64,000 nt of DNA from Aedoeadaptatus coli (GTDB lineage Bacteria > Bacillota > Clostridia > Tissierellales > Peptoniphilaceae), in contig NZ_OPYI01000009.1 in NCBI RefSeq assembly GCF_900343085.1, positions 43,194 through 107,193 of the forward strand, read 5' to 3'. Numbering within the stretch: position 1 is the first letter of the stretch; each line of letters begins with the position of its first letter. Below are positions 36,875-46,254 of this stretch, in pieces. Below the pieces are notes generated by a model. It ran no database searches, was not told where the DNA came from, and worked only from the letters and a program-made list of their open reading frames with translations. The translations under genes were made by a program, and so were the position numbers.

Positions 36875-37858
36875 ATGTCGAAACTCATTGAATTTAACAA
36901 TCTGCATACGACCTTTTTCACCGATTCCGGCCCGGTGCACGCCGTAAACGGCGTCACCTTTTCCATCGAAGAAGGCTCCACCACCGCCGTGGTGGGAGAA
37001 AGCGGCAGCGGAAAGAGCGTCACGGCCCTGTCCCTTATGGGGCTTTTGCCGAGGCCTTACGGGAAGATCGAAGAGGGCGACATCCTCTACAAGGGCGAAA
37101 GCATTTTATCCATGGAAAAGGAAGAGCGGCGCATGCTCCGCAGCCGGGATCTGGCTATGATCTTCCAAGAGCCCATGACCAGTTTGAATCCGGCGCTGAA
37201 AATCGGCTTTCAAATCGAGGAAGTCTACCGCCGCATCATGGGCCTTTCCAAGGCGGAAGCGAAGAAAAAAGCCGTGGAAATGCTGGAGATGGTGGAAATT
37301 AAAGACGCGGAAAACAAGGCGCGCGCCTATCCCCACGAACTTTCAGGCGGCCAACGGCAGCGGGTCATGATCGCCATGGCCCTGGCCTCTTCGCCGAAAC
37401 TTTTAATCGCCGACGAGCCCACCACGGCCCTGGATGTCACCATTCAAAAAGAAGTGCTGGAGCTTATGGAGAGCCTTCAGCGGGAAATGGGCACGGCCAT
37501 TATGCTCATTACCCACGATCTAGGCGTTGTGGCCCAAATGGCCGATGACGTGGTGGTCATGTACGGGGGCAGGGTCATGGAAAAATCCGACGTCTGCACG
37601 ATTTTCGACCTACCCCTCCACCCCTACACCATCGGGCTATTGCGGGCGCGGCCCACGCTGGAAAACCGCGGGGAAAAACTCTACAACATTCCAGGCAATG
37701 TGCCGCCGCCGTCGGAAATGGAAGGGCACTGCCCCTTCTACTCCCGCTGCGACAAGCGCATGGACATCTGCGGCAGAGAAGTGCCGCGCTTGAGGGAACA
37801 CAGGCCGGGCCAATGCGTCGCCTGTTTCCTCTACGAAGGGGAGGCGTGCTGTGACTGA
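36875..37858 (+). CDS. Oligopeptide/dipeptide ABC transporter ATPase, DppD-like
   Basis: 327 residues. Walker A GESGSGKS, the signature LSGGQRQR, Walker B LLIADEPT, and the C-terminal oligopeptide-transporter domain with a four-Cys pattern (C-x5-C and C-x6-C near CPFYSRC and CGRE) that can hold a [4Fe-4S] cluster, as in DppD/OppD. The start at 36875 follows the DppC stop by one base and has AAAGGGG upstream; the frame is open seven codons earlier. Overlaps the next gene by 8 bases. Confidence 0.92.
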   Translation: MSKLIEFNNLHTTFFTDSGPVHAVNGVTFSIEEGSTTAVVGESGSGKSVTALSLMGLLPRPYGKIEEGDILYKGESILSMEKEERRMLRSRDLAMIFQEPMTSLNPALKIGFQIEEVYRRIMGLSKAEAKKKAVEMLEMVEIKDAENKARAYPHELSGGQRQRVMIAMALASSPKLLIADEPTTALDVTIQKEVLELMESLQREMGTAIMLITHDLGVVAQMADDVVVMYGGRVMEKSDVCTIFDLPLHPYTIGLLRARPTLENRGEKLYNIPGNVPPPSEMEGHCPFYSRCDKRMDICGREVPRLREHRPGQCVACFLYEGEACCD

Positions 37859-38645
37859 TCTGTTAACATTAAATCACGTAGTAAAGAAATTTCCCTTGGG
37901 CAGAAAAGCCCTGTTCTCCAAAGAACGAAAGATGTTTACCGCCATCGACGACGTGTCCTTTACCTTAGGCGAAAAGGAAACCCTGGGCATCGTCGGGGAA
38001 AGCGGCAGCGGCAAATCCACTTTGGCCCGCTGCATCTTGGGCCTCTATCCCGACGCCGAAGGAGAGATCCTCTACAAGGGTCGGGACGTGCTGAAGGCCG
38101 ATGCCAAAGAGCTGAAGGCCATTCGCCGGGACGTGCAGATGATTTTTCAGGATCCGTACAGTTCCCTGAATCCTCAAATGACCGCCGAGGAAATCGTCAT
38201 GGAGCCTTTGAGGAATTTGGGCGGCGAAAACATTCGCGAAAAAGCCCGGGAGACCTTGAGCCTCTGCGGCCTGTCCAAAGCCCACTTCGGTCGCTTCCCT
38301 CACGAGTTTTCCGGGGGCCAGCGGCAGCGCATCGGCGTGGCCAGAGCCCTGGTGGTTGAGCCCACATTGATCTTGGCCGACGAGCCCACCTCGGCACTGG
38401 ACGTGTCCATTCAGGCCCAAATCATCAATTTATTGGAAGAGCTGCAGGAGGAGCGAAATCTAAGCTACCTCTTCATCTCCCACGACATCGCCGTGGTGGA
38501 ACACATCGCCGATCGCATCGGCGTCATGTACCGCGGCCAACTGGTGGAGATCAACGACCGGGACAGCATTATGGAAAATCCTCAAGACGACTACACGAAA
38601 AAGCTCCTCTCGGCGGTACCGCCCATGGATCCCCACTGCAAATAA
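37851..38645 (+). CDS. Oligopeptide/dipeptide ABC transporter ATPase, DppF-like
   Basis: 264 residues. Walker [10 protein letters not shown], signature FSGGQRQR, Walker B LADEPTSALD. It lacks most of the C-terminal extension found in many OppF proteins, so it is short for the family. GTG start with a GGGGAGG site. It completes the transporter with the DppD-like ATPase. Confidence 0.92.
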   Translation: MTDLLTLNHVVKKFPLGRKALFSKERKMFTAIDDVSFTLGEKETLGIVGESGSGKSTLARCILGLYPDAEGEILYKGRDVLKADAKELKAIRRDVQMIFQDPYSSLNPQMTAEEIVMEPLRNLGGENIREKARETLSLCGLSKAHFGRFPHEFSGGQRQRIGVARALVVEPTLILADEPTSALDVSIQAQIINLLEELQEERNLSYLFISHDIAVVEHIADRIGVMYRGQLVEINDRDSIMENPQDDYTKKLLSAVPPMDPHCK

Positions 38646-38648
38646 ATG

Positions 38649-38699
38649 AATGCACCGACTCCCCGCGGAAACTGTTTCGCCGAGGGCCGGTGCATTTTT
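38649..38699 (+). terminator. Terminator of the oligopeptide transporter operon
   Basis: A 9-bp stem (38649-38657 with 38688-38696) encloses a long, partly paired loop and is followed by T residues. TATAAT at 38702-38707 follows, a likely -10 for the next gene. Confidence 0.7.
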
Positions 38700-38727
38700 G
38701 TTATAATGATGAAAAAGGAGGGGCCTC

Positions 38728-40137
38728 TTGAAGAAATTATCGAGAAAAAAACGTGTCCTGTGGATTCTTCTTCTTATGTGGTTGATCCCCACGGCTTATA
38801 GCTTCACGACGAAAAATCCCGAGGGAACCAATGTGTCCGGCAAATTTGCCCCGGCGGAGGCGGAATTTATTTACGATTTGAGCTATGTAAAAGACGGCAA
38901 GAAAGTGCACGAGCAGAAAATTTTCGATCGGGAGATGGAAATAATCCGCGAGGCCAAGGAATTTCTTATGGTGGATTTTTTCCTCTTTAACGCCACCTGC
39001 GATCAGGACGTGGACTGCCCGAAACAGGTGGCGGCCATGACGGACCTCTTAATCGAAAAGAAGAGAGAAAATCCCGATATGCCCATTTTGTTTGTGACGG
39101 ATCCCATTAACAACTTCTACGGCGCCTACGAAGAGGCCAACATAAAGCGGCTGAAAGAGGCCGGCATCGAGGTGGTGGTCACGGATCTAAATCGCATGCG
39201 GGATTCCAATCCCCTGTTTTCCGGCATCTACCGCGCCTACATTCAGTGGTTCGGCACGGCGGGGAATGGCCGCGTGAAAAATTTCTTCGCCAAAGAAGGG
39301 GAGAAGGTGACGGTGCGCTCCGTCTTAAAGCTTATGAATTTCAAGGGCAATCACCGAAAAGTGGTGATCTCCGAAAAAGAAGCCATGGTGGCCTCCGCCA
39401 ATCCCCACGATCCCAGCGCCTACCACTCCAATGTGGCCGCGATCTTTCGCGGGAAGGCCATGGAGGATTTGATCCGCTCGGAAAGCATCTTTTATAAAGA
39501 ACTTCCCCCTGTCGTGAAAGATTTTAGGGCCGAGGAGGTCTCGTCGCCGGATCGGCTGAAGGTGATTACCGAGGGAAAGATCTACGACGCCATTTCGGAG
39601 AACATCAATAAGTGCGAAAAGGGCGATAAGATAAACATCGGCATTTTCTATTTGTCGGAATTTCGCCTGCTGAAGGACTTGGAGGCGGCGGCCAATCGCG
39701 GCGTGGATGTGAAGATCGTCGCCGACTTAAATAAAGACGCCTTCGGTCTGGAAAAAAACGGCGCCCCCAATCGCCCGGCACTGAGCGAGCTGAAGGAGAA
39801 GGCACCAAGCGCACAGATCCGCTGGTACAACACCCAAGGCGAGCAATACCATACAAAAATGATTGTTTTCGATTTCAAAGATGAAAAGCCTCTCGCAATT
39901 TTAGGGAGCGGCAATTTCACTCGCCGCAATTTGGATAACTACAATTTGGAAACGGACGTGGTCGTGGAAATGGCGCGCAATTCCGCCATGCATCGGGCCG
40001 TGGAGGATTACTTCCGCCGCATTTGGACCAACGAGGGCGGGGAGTACACCTTGCCCTTCGAAGCGCACAAAGACGAACGCTTCTTCATTCGGCCCCTATG
40101 GAAATTTCAGGAGGTCACGGGCCTTTGCACTTGGTAA
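38728..40137 (+). CDS. Phospholipase-D-like protein (cardiolipin synthase-type fold), membrane anchored
   Basis: 469 residues. One N-terminal hydrophobic anchor (about 8-25), then two PLD-type halves. The catalytic HxK motifs appear as NHRKVVIS and YHTKMIVFD, each followed by the expected downstream Ser/Asn context (ASANPHD, GSGNFTRRN). Such enzymes transfer phosphatidyl groups or cleave phosphodiesters. A cardiolipin synthase is the nearest guess, but the long spacer and single anchor differ from standard Cls. TTG start with AAGGAGGGG upstream. Confidence 0.82.
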   Translation: MKKLSRKKRVLWILLLMWLIPTAYSFTTKNPEGTNVSGKFAPAEAEFIYDLSYVKDGKKVHEQKIFDREMEIIREAKEFLMVDFFLFNATCDQDVDCPKQVAAMTDLLIEKKRENPDMPILFVTDPINNFYGAYEEANIKRLKEAGIEVVVTDLNRMRDSNPLFSGIYRAYIQWFGTAGNGRVKNFFAKEGEKVTVRSVLKLMNFKGNHRKVVISEKEAMVASANPHDPSAYHSNVAAIFRGKAMEDLIRSESIFYKELPPVVKDFRAEEVSSPDRLKVITEGKIYDAISENINKCEKGDKINIGIFYLSEFRLLKDLEAAANRGVDVKIVADLNKDAFGLEKNGAPNRPALSELKEKAPSAQIRWYNTQGEQYHTKMIVFDFKDEKPLAILGSGNFTRRNLDNYNLETDVVVEMARNSAMHRAVEDYFRRIWTNEGGEYTLPFEAHKDERFFIRPLWKFQEVTGLCTW

Positions 40138-40167
40138 GAGCAAAGAAAGAACCGGAGACAAATGCAC

Positions 40168-40297
40168 TGACCCCCAAAAGTTGGGCCAAGAAATCCAACC
40201 TTTGGGGGTCTTTTAATGGCAAAATACAGTTATGAATGAAAAAGGAAAATCGTCGAAGAATACCTGTTCAGAGAGTCAAGCTAAGAAGGATTGGCAA
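40168..40297 (+). mobile_element. IS3-family left-end remnant (copy 1)
   Basis: It begins with the terminal repeat TGACCCCCAAAAGTTGG, part of a 16-bp hairpin with one mismatch. A decayed transposase orfA start follows (MAKYSYE, stop, KRKIVEEYL, then another stop). Homology to copy 2 at 41443 ends near 40297. Only the left end remains, so it cannot move by itself. Confidence 0.8.
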
Positions 40298-40769
40298 AAT
40301 AAACTTTATTGTTATCATTTGTCGCAGCACTAACAGCATATCTATTAGTCATATTGTGATTAATAGATGTACTAGATAGGTTCGTATTATTTATAAGATT
40401 GACCTTAAATTCTTGCAACTCCTGTTCAACTGATGTACCATCTTGGCTTAATTCTATGTCAATCATTTCGATCATCTCAACAATGTCTGAATCTGAAAGT
40501 CGTTTCAATTGTTTCGGGTATTCCTCACTAGAAAATACCTGAGTTTTATATTTTTCAAACTCCTGCTCAATCGTCTTACCTTCTTGTAAATAGCTATTTC
40601 TAATATCCTTAATTAAAATTTCGAGTTCTTGGTTTGACATATTGTCAGTGCCTACATTGATAAAAGGTTCTGGAACCTCTTGAGAATATGCAAACGTAAC
40701 CACAGAATTTGAGAATAAGATCAGCAGCGTTAATAAAATTGATAAGATCCTTCTTCTGACTTTTTCCAT
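40281..40769 (-). CDS. Secreted protein of unknown function, 3' end replaced by IS sequence
   Basis: 162 residues. A clear signal peptide (hydrophobic about 8-22, cleavage near TFA at about 27) leads to an acidic helical region with two related segments (QEGKTIEQEFEKYKTQVFSS and QDGTSVEQELQEFKVNL). It ends in a Ser/Asn-rich tail. The last four residues and stop lie inside the IS3 remnant, so the natural C-terminus is probably lost. AT-rich, with a good AAAGGAG site. No family recognised. Confidence 0.7.
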   Translation of the reverse strand: MEKVRRRILSILLTLLILFSNSVVTFAYSQEVPEPFINVGTDNMSNQELEILIKDIRNSYLQEGKTIEQEFEKYKTQVFSSEEYPKQLKRLSDSDIVEMIEMIDIELSQDGTSVEQELQEFKVNLINNTNLSSTSINHNMTNRYAVSAATNDNNKVYFANPS

Positions 40770-40801
40770 AATAAATCTCCTTTCATGACTAAATACATTT
40801 T

Positions 40802-40830
40802 TTGTAACTTTCTACTATTTAGTATATAAT
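40802..40830 (+). promoter_or_regulatory. Strong promoter for the island gene at 40888
   Basis: TTGTAA, a 17-base spacer, then TATAAT. A start near 40837 gives a leader of about 50 bases. Confidence 0.75.
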
Positions 40831-40887
40831 ATTCAAGCGATAATATCTGGTGGAAAAGTTACTAATATAAAAGAGAGGGGTTCTTAT

Positions 40888-41370
40888 ATGATGACTAAAC
40901 ATAAACTATCTCGATTTTGGATTTTTATCCTTTGCTTCTTGGTTTTTGCTTGCCTATTTTCCATTTTTATATGGCCAAAAACAGATATAGCTAAAAACAG
41001 GTATTATCAGACAAACTATCCTTTTTTTGCTTTTCCTAAGGGATTCCAGGAAGAAGTTATTTTCAGGACAGAAGGCGGGGAACCTAGCGGATTTAGCCTT
41101 CTCCATTACGAAGAAGAGGAGATAAAAAAATGGACCCCGGAACACTTGGATCCCAAGGTTCAGCCCGTCTCCCCTGAAGAATTTGTAACTCAAGTAATAG
41201 AAACTCCTTTTCTTAGAGACTATAAGGAAAAAATTCAACCTATTCTTGGTCCTCAAATAGAAAAAGATTCCCATCCCAGCTGCTACAAATACAAAAAAGA
41301 TGGAAATGTTTATTTCCTTTACGTTCCTAGCAATGAAAATACTCTTTATTTTCTATACCAAATCATGTAA
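40888..41370 (+). CDS. Unknown membrane-anchored protein, 160 residues
   Basis: A single N-terminal hydrophobic helix (about 11-29) and an extracytoplasmic part rich in Glu, Lys, Pro and aromatic residues. No recognised domain. The gene is AT-rich and divergent from the truncated secreted protein, between two IS3 remnants. GAGAGGGG precedes the ATG; a second ATG follows at once. Confidence 0.7.
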   Translation: MMTKHKLSRFWIFILCFLVFACLFSIFIWPKTDIAKNRYYQTNYPFFAFPKGFQEEVIFRTEGGEPSGFSLLHYEEEEIKKWTPEHLDPKVQPVSPEEFVTQVIETPFLRDYKEKIQPILGPQIEKDSHPSCYKYKKDGNVYFLYVPSNENTLYFLYQIM

Positions 41371-41442
41371 ACTTTCCTGTACTGTCCATTGTGTTTCAAA
41401 CTTCAGCTACCTATAGAACGATCCTAGCATTGCTTTTTGCGC

Positions 41443-41808
41443 TGACCCCCAAAAGTGGGACCAAGAAATCCAACCTTTGGGGGTCTTTTAATGCCAAAAT
41501 ACAGTTATGAGTTGAAAAAGAAAATTGTCGAGGAATATTTATCCGGGAAGTCAAGTTACCGTGACTTGGCAATGAAATACCAAATTGAAAATCTGTTCTT
41601 AGACTATGGGTGAATAATTACAGATATTTTGGCGATGAAGGGTTATTGCGCTCTAGAAATAAAACAGTGATCGAATCAAAGAAAAGTTAGGAGGCTTGAG
41701 TCCGAAAGAGTACCGTGAACAGATGCAATCTGCATAGAACGAATGTTATGTAAAACAAAATCGAGTAAGGGAAATGCTTACTCGATTAAGTCCAACTTTA
41801 TGGGGTCA
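41443..41808 (+). mobile_element. IS3-family (IS150-like) element with large internal deletion (copy 2)
   Basis: Both ends are present: left TGACCCCCAAAAGTGGGAC and right GTCCAACTTTATGGGGTCA, an imperfect inverted repeat. The element is only 366 bp, against about 1.4-1.5 kb for intact relatives. An inner hairpin (41761-41785) near the right end may be its terminator. It fills most of the gap between the island gene and the next minus-strand gene. Confidence 0.85.
41491..41749 (+). pseudogene. Remnant of IS3-family transposase orfA/orfB
   Basis: The start reads MPKYSYELKKKIVEEYLSGK, the helix-turn-helix of OrfA. It runs 40 codons before a frameshift; the next frame continues LWVNNYRYFGDEGLLRSRNK. 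A deletion then joins the extreme C-terminus of OrfB (RIKEKLGGLSPKEYREQMQS and stop). The catalytic DDE part is gone. Confidence 0.85.
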
Positions 41809-41844
41809 CTCTAAAAACTGTCTCCGGTTTTTGAATGCGTCAAA

Positions 41845-42069
41845 TTAACTTTTTTTCCCTGTGTCGCTTTTCTTAAAATGGTTGCGGATAGCGGAAAAGA
41901 GGATTTTGAAAAAGAAGGCGGCTCCCAAAAAGATCCAATAATAGATATTCGTATAAAAATCTCTGAATTGCCAATGGCCGTAGAGCCACTTGGAAACGAA
42001 GTAGTTTACCGCGAGAAGGACGATAAAGTATTCAGCAATGAGCAAAAGCGTCGTTTTCCATTCTTTCAT
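41845..42069 (-). CDS. Small membrane protein, 74 residues
   Basis: Two hydrophobic helices (about 5-24 and 40-58) and a basic C-terminus (RNHFKKSDTGKKS). No family recognised. The start at 42069 has GAGAGGTGA upstream, and a near-consensus promoter sits just before it. It ends 37 bases from the right end of the IS remnant. Confidence 0.65.
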   Translation of the reverse strand: MKEWKTTLLLIAEYFIVLLAVNYFVSKWLYGHWQFRDFYTNIYYWIFLGAAFFFKILFSAIRNHFKKSDTGKKS

Positions 42070-42088
42070 GATATCACCTCTCATCCTT

Positions 42089-42117
42089 ATTATATTAGCA
42101 GAACAAAGGCGTGTAAA
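42089..42117 (-). promoter_or_regulatory. Promoter of the small membrane protein
   Basis: On the minus strand TTTACA (42112-42117), a 17-base spacer, then TATAAT (42089-42094). Confidence 0.75.
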
Positions 42118-42121
42118 GAAA

Positions 42122-43717
42122 TTAATCTGTCACGGAAATGGTGCCGTCGCAGCGCTTTTCCGTGCCGCCGATGTAGATTTTTCGCTCGCGGTCGTAGAGC
42201 ATGTATTGGCCCCGTCCCATGTCCAGATCGTGGGGCGGGCGAATCACCCGGTGGCCCCGGCGAAATAATTCCTCCACGGCATCCCCGTCGTAGTCCTCTT
42301 CCACGACGAGGTCTTTATCTCCCGTCCACATAAAGCGGGGCGCGTCGAGAGCCGCTTGAGGATTTCGGCCGTAGCGCAAGAGTTGAAGGAGAGTTTGCAC
42401 GTGGCCCTGAGGCTGCATAAAGCCGCCCATAACGCCGAAGGCACCGTAGGGCTTGCCCTCTTTCGTCAAAAAGCCCGGGATAATCGTGTGGTAGGGGCGC
42501 TTGCTCCCGGCCAAACAATTGTCGTGGCCTTCTTCGAAAGTGAAGTTTAAGAGGCGGTTGTTTAAAGAGATTCCCGTCTCCGGTACGACGATGCCCGCGC
42601 CGAAGCCGTCGTAATTGGACTGAATCATGGAGACCATGTTGCCATCCTTGTCGCCCGCGCAGAAATAGACCGTGGAGTGGTCCAATGGATTGCCGTAGCG
42701 CACGATTTCCGCCGCATCGCCGATTGCGTCGCTCGATTTTTTCAGATATTCGGGATTTAAGAGATCCTCCGGAGAGAGGGACATGTATTCGGGATCGGCC
42801 ACGTATTTCGCCGCATCGGTCATGGCACGCTTGATGGCCTCGGCGATGAGGTGGGCGCTTTTTCCGTCGTCGGGGATCGTGGGCTTATGCTTTAAGATCT
42901 CAAGAGCCATCAAAACGGAAATGCCCTGGCCGTTCGGGGGCAGCTCCCACACTTCCGCTCCTTCAAAAGAAAGGGAGAGGGGCGTTACCTCTAATGTTTC
43001 CTGTGCGGCGAGATCGCTTTTGCCCATAAAGCCCCCGTGGGCTTTCATAAAGGCATCGATTTTTTCGGCGATTTGCCCTTCGTAGAAATCGCGCCCACCG
43101 TCTTCTGCGATGGATTTTAATGTGCGGGCCATGTCCGGAAAAGTAATCACATCCCCCGCCTTCGGCGCCTCCCCTTCATAGGAAAACTGCGCCCAAAAGC
43201 CGTCGTAAAGCGCACCTCGATTGGCTTTTCTTTTTTCGAGCTCCATGGCCCATAGCCGCGCCACGGTGGGGGAGAGGACGAAACCCTTCTCGGCGTATTC
43301 TATGGCAGGGGCAAGCACCTCTTTAAAGGGCATGCGGCCGTGTTTTTTGTGAATGTTCGCCCAGGCGCGCACGGCGCCGGGGACCCCTGCGGCTTCGATG
43401 CCGAAATCCGGCATGGCGTCGTAGCCTTTTTCTTTCATGGCGGCGAGGGAAATGGCGGCGGGGCTTTTGCCGCTGCCGTTGTAGCCGTAGAGCGCATCGT
43501 TCATGGCGACGATGGCGAAAAGATCGCTCCCGAGGCCGTTGGAGGTGGGCTCGACCACCACCTGGGCGGCGGCCATGGCGATGGCGGCGTCCACGGCATT
43601 GCCCCCCGCTTCTAAAATCTTTCGGCCCGCCGCGGCAGCGGAGGGATTGGATGCCAGGGCCATGGCGCGGCCGTAGGTTAAACTGCGTTTCGACGTATAG
43701 GGATAGGTTTGATTCAA
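42122..43717 (-). CDS. Gamma-glutamyltransferase-like Ntn hydrolase (YwrD type)
   Basis: 531 residues, no signal peptide, so cytoplasmic like B. subtilis YwrD and unlike classical secreted enzymes. The N-terminal half has SNPSAAAAGRKILEAGGNAVDAAIA. The self-cleavage Thr lies in DHSTVYF, aligned with the nucleophile of the E. coli enzyme, with the conserved DKDGN and SLNNR following. It would hydrolyse or transfer gamma-glutamyl groups. The start chosen is TTG at 43717, because AAAGGAG lies 8 bases before it; the frame runs further upstream. Confidence 0.87.
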   Translation of the reverse strand: MNQTYPYTSKRSLTYGRAMALASNPSAAAAGRKILEAGGNAVDAAIAMAAAQVVVEPTSNGLGSDLFAIVAMNDALYGYNGSGKSPAAISLAAMKEKGYDAMPDFGIEAAGVPGAVRAWANIHKKHGRMPFKEVLAPAIEYAEKGFVLSPTVARLWAMELEKRKANRGALYDGFWAQFSYEGEAPKAGDVITFPDMARTLKSIAEDGGRDFYEGQIAEKIDAFMKAHGGFMGKSDLAAQETLEVTPLSLSFEGAEVWELPPNGQGISVLMALEILKHKPTIPDDGKSAHLIAEAIKRAMTDAAKYVADPEYMSLSPEDLLNPEYLKKSSDAIGDAAEIVRYGNPLDHSTVYFCAGDKDGNMVSMIQSNYDGFGAGIVVPETGISLNNRLLNFTFEEGHDNCLAGSKRPYHTIIPGFLTKEGKPYGAFGVMGGFMQPQGHVQTLLQLLRYGRNPQAALDAPRFMWTGDKDLVVEEDYDGDAVEELFRRGHRVIRPPHDLDMGRGQYMLYDRERKIYIGGTEKRCDGTISVTD

Positions 43718-43738
43718 TGGCTTCACTCCTTTAAGAAA

Positions 43739-43767
43739 AGTATAGCCTTTTAATTCGAAACTGACCA
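43739..43767 (-). promoter_or_regulatory. Promoter of the gamma-glutamyltransferase gene
   Basis: On the minus strand TGGTCA (43762-43767), a 17-base spacer, then TATACT (43739-43744), close to the ribosome site. Confidence 0.6.
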
Positions 43768-43807
43768 GTAAAATGCGTAAAACAAGCCTTTTCGCGGCAG
43801 CTTCTAA

Positions 43808-43836
43808 TTGCATTACAGAATGGATTATGTTAGGAT
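43808..43836 (+). promoter_or_regulatory. Candidate secG promoter
   Basis: TTGCAT and TAGGAT separated by 17 bases; the -10 is a poor match. It is divergent from the gamma-glutamyltransferase promoter. Confidence 0.4.
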
Positions 43837-43879
43837 AGTAATGTTATTGATAGATAGTTTGGATCGAGGAGGTGTTAGT

Positions 43880-44113
43880 TTGACTACATTTATCAGCATT
43901 ATAGTCGCCCTGTCGGCCATCGCAACCATTTGCGCCATCGTCGTACAGGAATCCAATCAAGTGGGCCTGGGTACCTTAGACGGTAGCTCGCCGTCGTCGG
44001 AATGGGGATCCAATCGCGGGACCAGCCGCAAGGAAATGCTCAAGCGCATTACGATGGTTTCGTCGACAATCTTTTTTGTCGCCACTATTTTACTCGTCGC
44101 AGTTACGAAATAA
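43880..44113 (+). CDS. secG: Protein-export membrane protein SecG
   Basis: 77 residues with the SecG pattern: helix 1, then VVQESNQVGLGTL, a hydrophilic loop with SSEWGSNRG, then helix 2. It assists SecYEG-dependent export. TTG start with GGAGGTG upstream. The gene for the membrane pyrophosphatase starts 12 bases after it, so both may share a transcript. Confidence 0.88.
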   Translation: MTTFISIIVALSAIATICAIVVQESNQVGLGTLDGSSPSSEWGSNRGTSRKEMLKRITMVSSTIFFVATILLVAVTK

Positions 44114-44125
44114 TCAGGAGGAATC

Positions 44126-46129
44126 ATGGATATTAATATTTTATTCATCGCTCCCATCGTCGGTATTATAGCTATTTTATTCGGTCTTATGAAATCTTCC
44201 TACGTAGGAAAGCAAGATCCGGGTAACGATCGGATGAAAGAAATCTCCGGCTATATCCACGAAGGAGCCATGGCCTTTTTACAACGGGAATACAAGGCGC
44301 TGGTCGTCTTCGTCGTCGTATTGGCCGCTGTTTTAACATTCGCTATCGGTTGGCGCACCGCGATCTGCTTTATCGTCGGCGCCATCTTCTCCGTAACCGC
44401 CGGCTACATCGGCATGAACACGGCCACCAAAGCCAATGTTCGTACCGCCAACGCCGCCCACAAAAAGGGCATGGCGGCAGCTCTGGATATCGCCTTCTCC
44501 GGCGGTGCCGTTATGGGCCTTGTCGTCGTCGGTTTAGGTATTTTAGGGATTTCTGTCTTCTACCTGTGGTTCGGCGATGCTGAAATCATCACCGGCTTCT
44601 CCTTGGGGGCATCGTCCATCGCCCTCTTCGCCCGTGTCGGCGGCGGTATCTACACCAAAGCCGCAGACGTCGGTGCCGACCTGGTCGGTAAAGTCGAAGC
44701 GGGTATTCCGGAAGACGACCCGAGAAACCCGGCCGTTATCGCCGATAACGTCGGCGACAATGTCGGCGACGTAGCAGGTATGGGTGCCGACTTGTTCGAA
44801 TCCTATGTCGGCGCACTTCTTTCCGTTATTACCTTAGGCTTCTTGGCTGCTCAAGACAAGGGGATCCAATACGGCCTTTCCATCGCCGTCATCGGTATTA
44901 TTGCATCGATTATTTCCATGTTCTTCGTAAAAGGGGACAAGAACCCGCAAAAAGCATTGAACATGGGCACCTATATTGCATCCGGCGTCACCATCGTCGT
45001 CTCCGGCATTATCGCAAACATGATTTTCGGCGAATTCACCTTGTTCTGGCCCGTCATCATCGGCGTCTGCGTCGGCTTGATTATTTCCAAGATCACCGAA
45101 TACTACACCGCCGACGAATATAAGCCCGTTCAACGGATCGCACACGAATCCGAAACCGGCGCATCCACAAACATTATCGCCGGCCTCTCCGTGGGCATGA
45201 TGTCCACCGTAGGCCCGATCATCGTATTGGCTATCGGCATCATCGCCGCATACGCTTTAGGCGGCGGCCACACCAACCCGGTCTTCGGCCTGTATAGTAT
45301 TGCACTGGCCGCTGTGGGTATGTTGGCTACCACCGCATCCACTATCGCCGTCGACGCTTACGGCCCCATCGCCGACAACGCCGGCGGTATCGCCGAAATG
45401 TGCGAACTCCCCGAAGAAGTCCGCGACATTACCGACTCCTTAGACTCCGTCGGTAACACCACGGCCGCCATCGGCAAGGGCTTCGCCATCGGTTCCGCAG
45501 CCCTCACGGCACTTTCTCTGTTCGTTTCCTACATTCAAGCCACGGGCCTTGCAGGCATCGACATTTCCAAGCCCGGCGTCATCGCAGGGACCTTCATCGG
45601 CGGCATGTTGCCCTTCGCCTTCTCCGCTTTAACCATGAGCGCAGTCGGCAACGCGGCTACGGCCATGATCGAAGAAGTCCGTCGTCAATTTAAAGACATC
45701 CCCGGCATCATGGAAGGAAAAGCGACTCCGGAATATGCAAAATGCGTCGACATTTCTACCACCGCCGCATTAAGAGAAATGATCGTTCCCGGCATCATCG
45801 CCGTTATCGTTCCCTTAGTCGTCGGCTTCTTCTTAGGTACGGAAGCTTTAGGCGGCTTGCAAGCAGGTGCACTGGTTACCGGCGTCTTAATGGCTATCTT
45901 TATGAGTAATGCCGGCGGCGCTTGGGACAATGCCAAGAAATTCATCGAAGGCGGCGCCCACGGCGGTAAAGGCTCCGATGCACACAAAGCGGCCGTTACC
46001 GGCGACACCGTCGGCGACCCCTTCAAGGATACGTCCGGTCCGAGTTTGAACATCTTGATCAAACTGATCACCATCGTTTCCTTGGTCTTCGCACCGCTCT
46101 TTGTACAATTCGGCGGCATCTTTATGTAG
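44126..46129 (+). CDS. hppA: Membrane-bound ion-translocating pyrophosphatase, K+-dependent type
   Basis: 667 residues with about 16 membrane helices. Pyrophosphate-binding acidic motifs are intact ([32 protein letters not shown]). [10 protein letters not shown] carries Ala where K+-independent enzymes carry Lys, so the enzyme should need K+. It uses pyrophosphate to pump H+ or Na+; the ion cannot be decided by eye. AGGAGG before the ATG, terminator after. Confidence 0.96.
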   Translation: MDINILFIAPIVGIIAILFGLMKSSYVGKQDPGNDRMKEISGYIHEGAMAFLQREYKALVVFVVVLAAVLTFAIGWRTAICFIVGAIFSVTAGYIGMNTATKANVRTANAAHKKGMAAALDIAFSGGAVMGLVVVGLGILGISVFYLWFGDAEIITGFSLGASSIALFARVGGGIYTKAADVGADLVGKVEAGIPEDDPRNPAVIADNVGDNVGDVAGMGADLFESYVGALLSVITLGFLAAQDKGIQYGLSIAVIGIIASIISMFFVKGDKNPQKALNMGTYIASGVTIVVSGIIANMIFGEFTLFWPVIIGVCVGLIISKITEYYTADEYKPVQRIAHESETGASTNIIAGLSVGMMSTVGPIIVLAIGIIAAYALGGGHTNPVFGLYSIALAAVGMLATTASTIAVDAYGPIADNAGGIAEMCELPEEVRDITDSLDSVGNTTAAIGKGFAIGSAALTALSLFVSYIQATGLAGIDISKPGVIAGTFIGGMLPFAFSALTMSAVGNAATAMIEEVRRQFKDIPGIMEGKATPEYAKCVDISTTAALREMIVPGIIAVIVPLVVGFFLGTEALGGLQAGALVTGVLMAIFMSNAGGAWDNAKKFIEGGAHGGKGSDAHKAAVTGDTVGDPFKDTSGPSLNILIKLITIVSLVFAPLFVQFGGIFM

Positions 46130-46155
46130 TCGATCCAACTCGATCAAATTATTGG

Positions 46156-46183
46156 ACAACTCGCTTCGGCGAGTTGTTTTTTT
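46156..46183 (+). terminator. Intrinsic terminator after hppA
   Basis: A 9-bp stem with a TTCG loop (46156-46164 with 46169-46177) is followed by seven T residues. Confidence 0.9.
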
Positions 46184-46254
46184 GTGCGTGAAACGGTGCG
46201 CGATGGGTATACCGAATATAAGTATAAATGCAGGAATAAAGAAAGAGGTGGACG

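Noticed and set aside
40168..41808. Functional composite transposon
   Set aside because: Both IS copies lack most of the transposase and the left copy lacks its right end; at most it is a decayed remnant.
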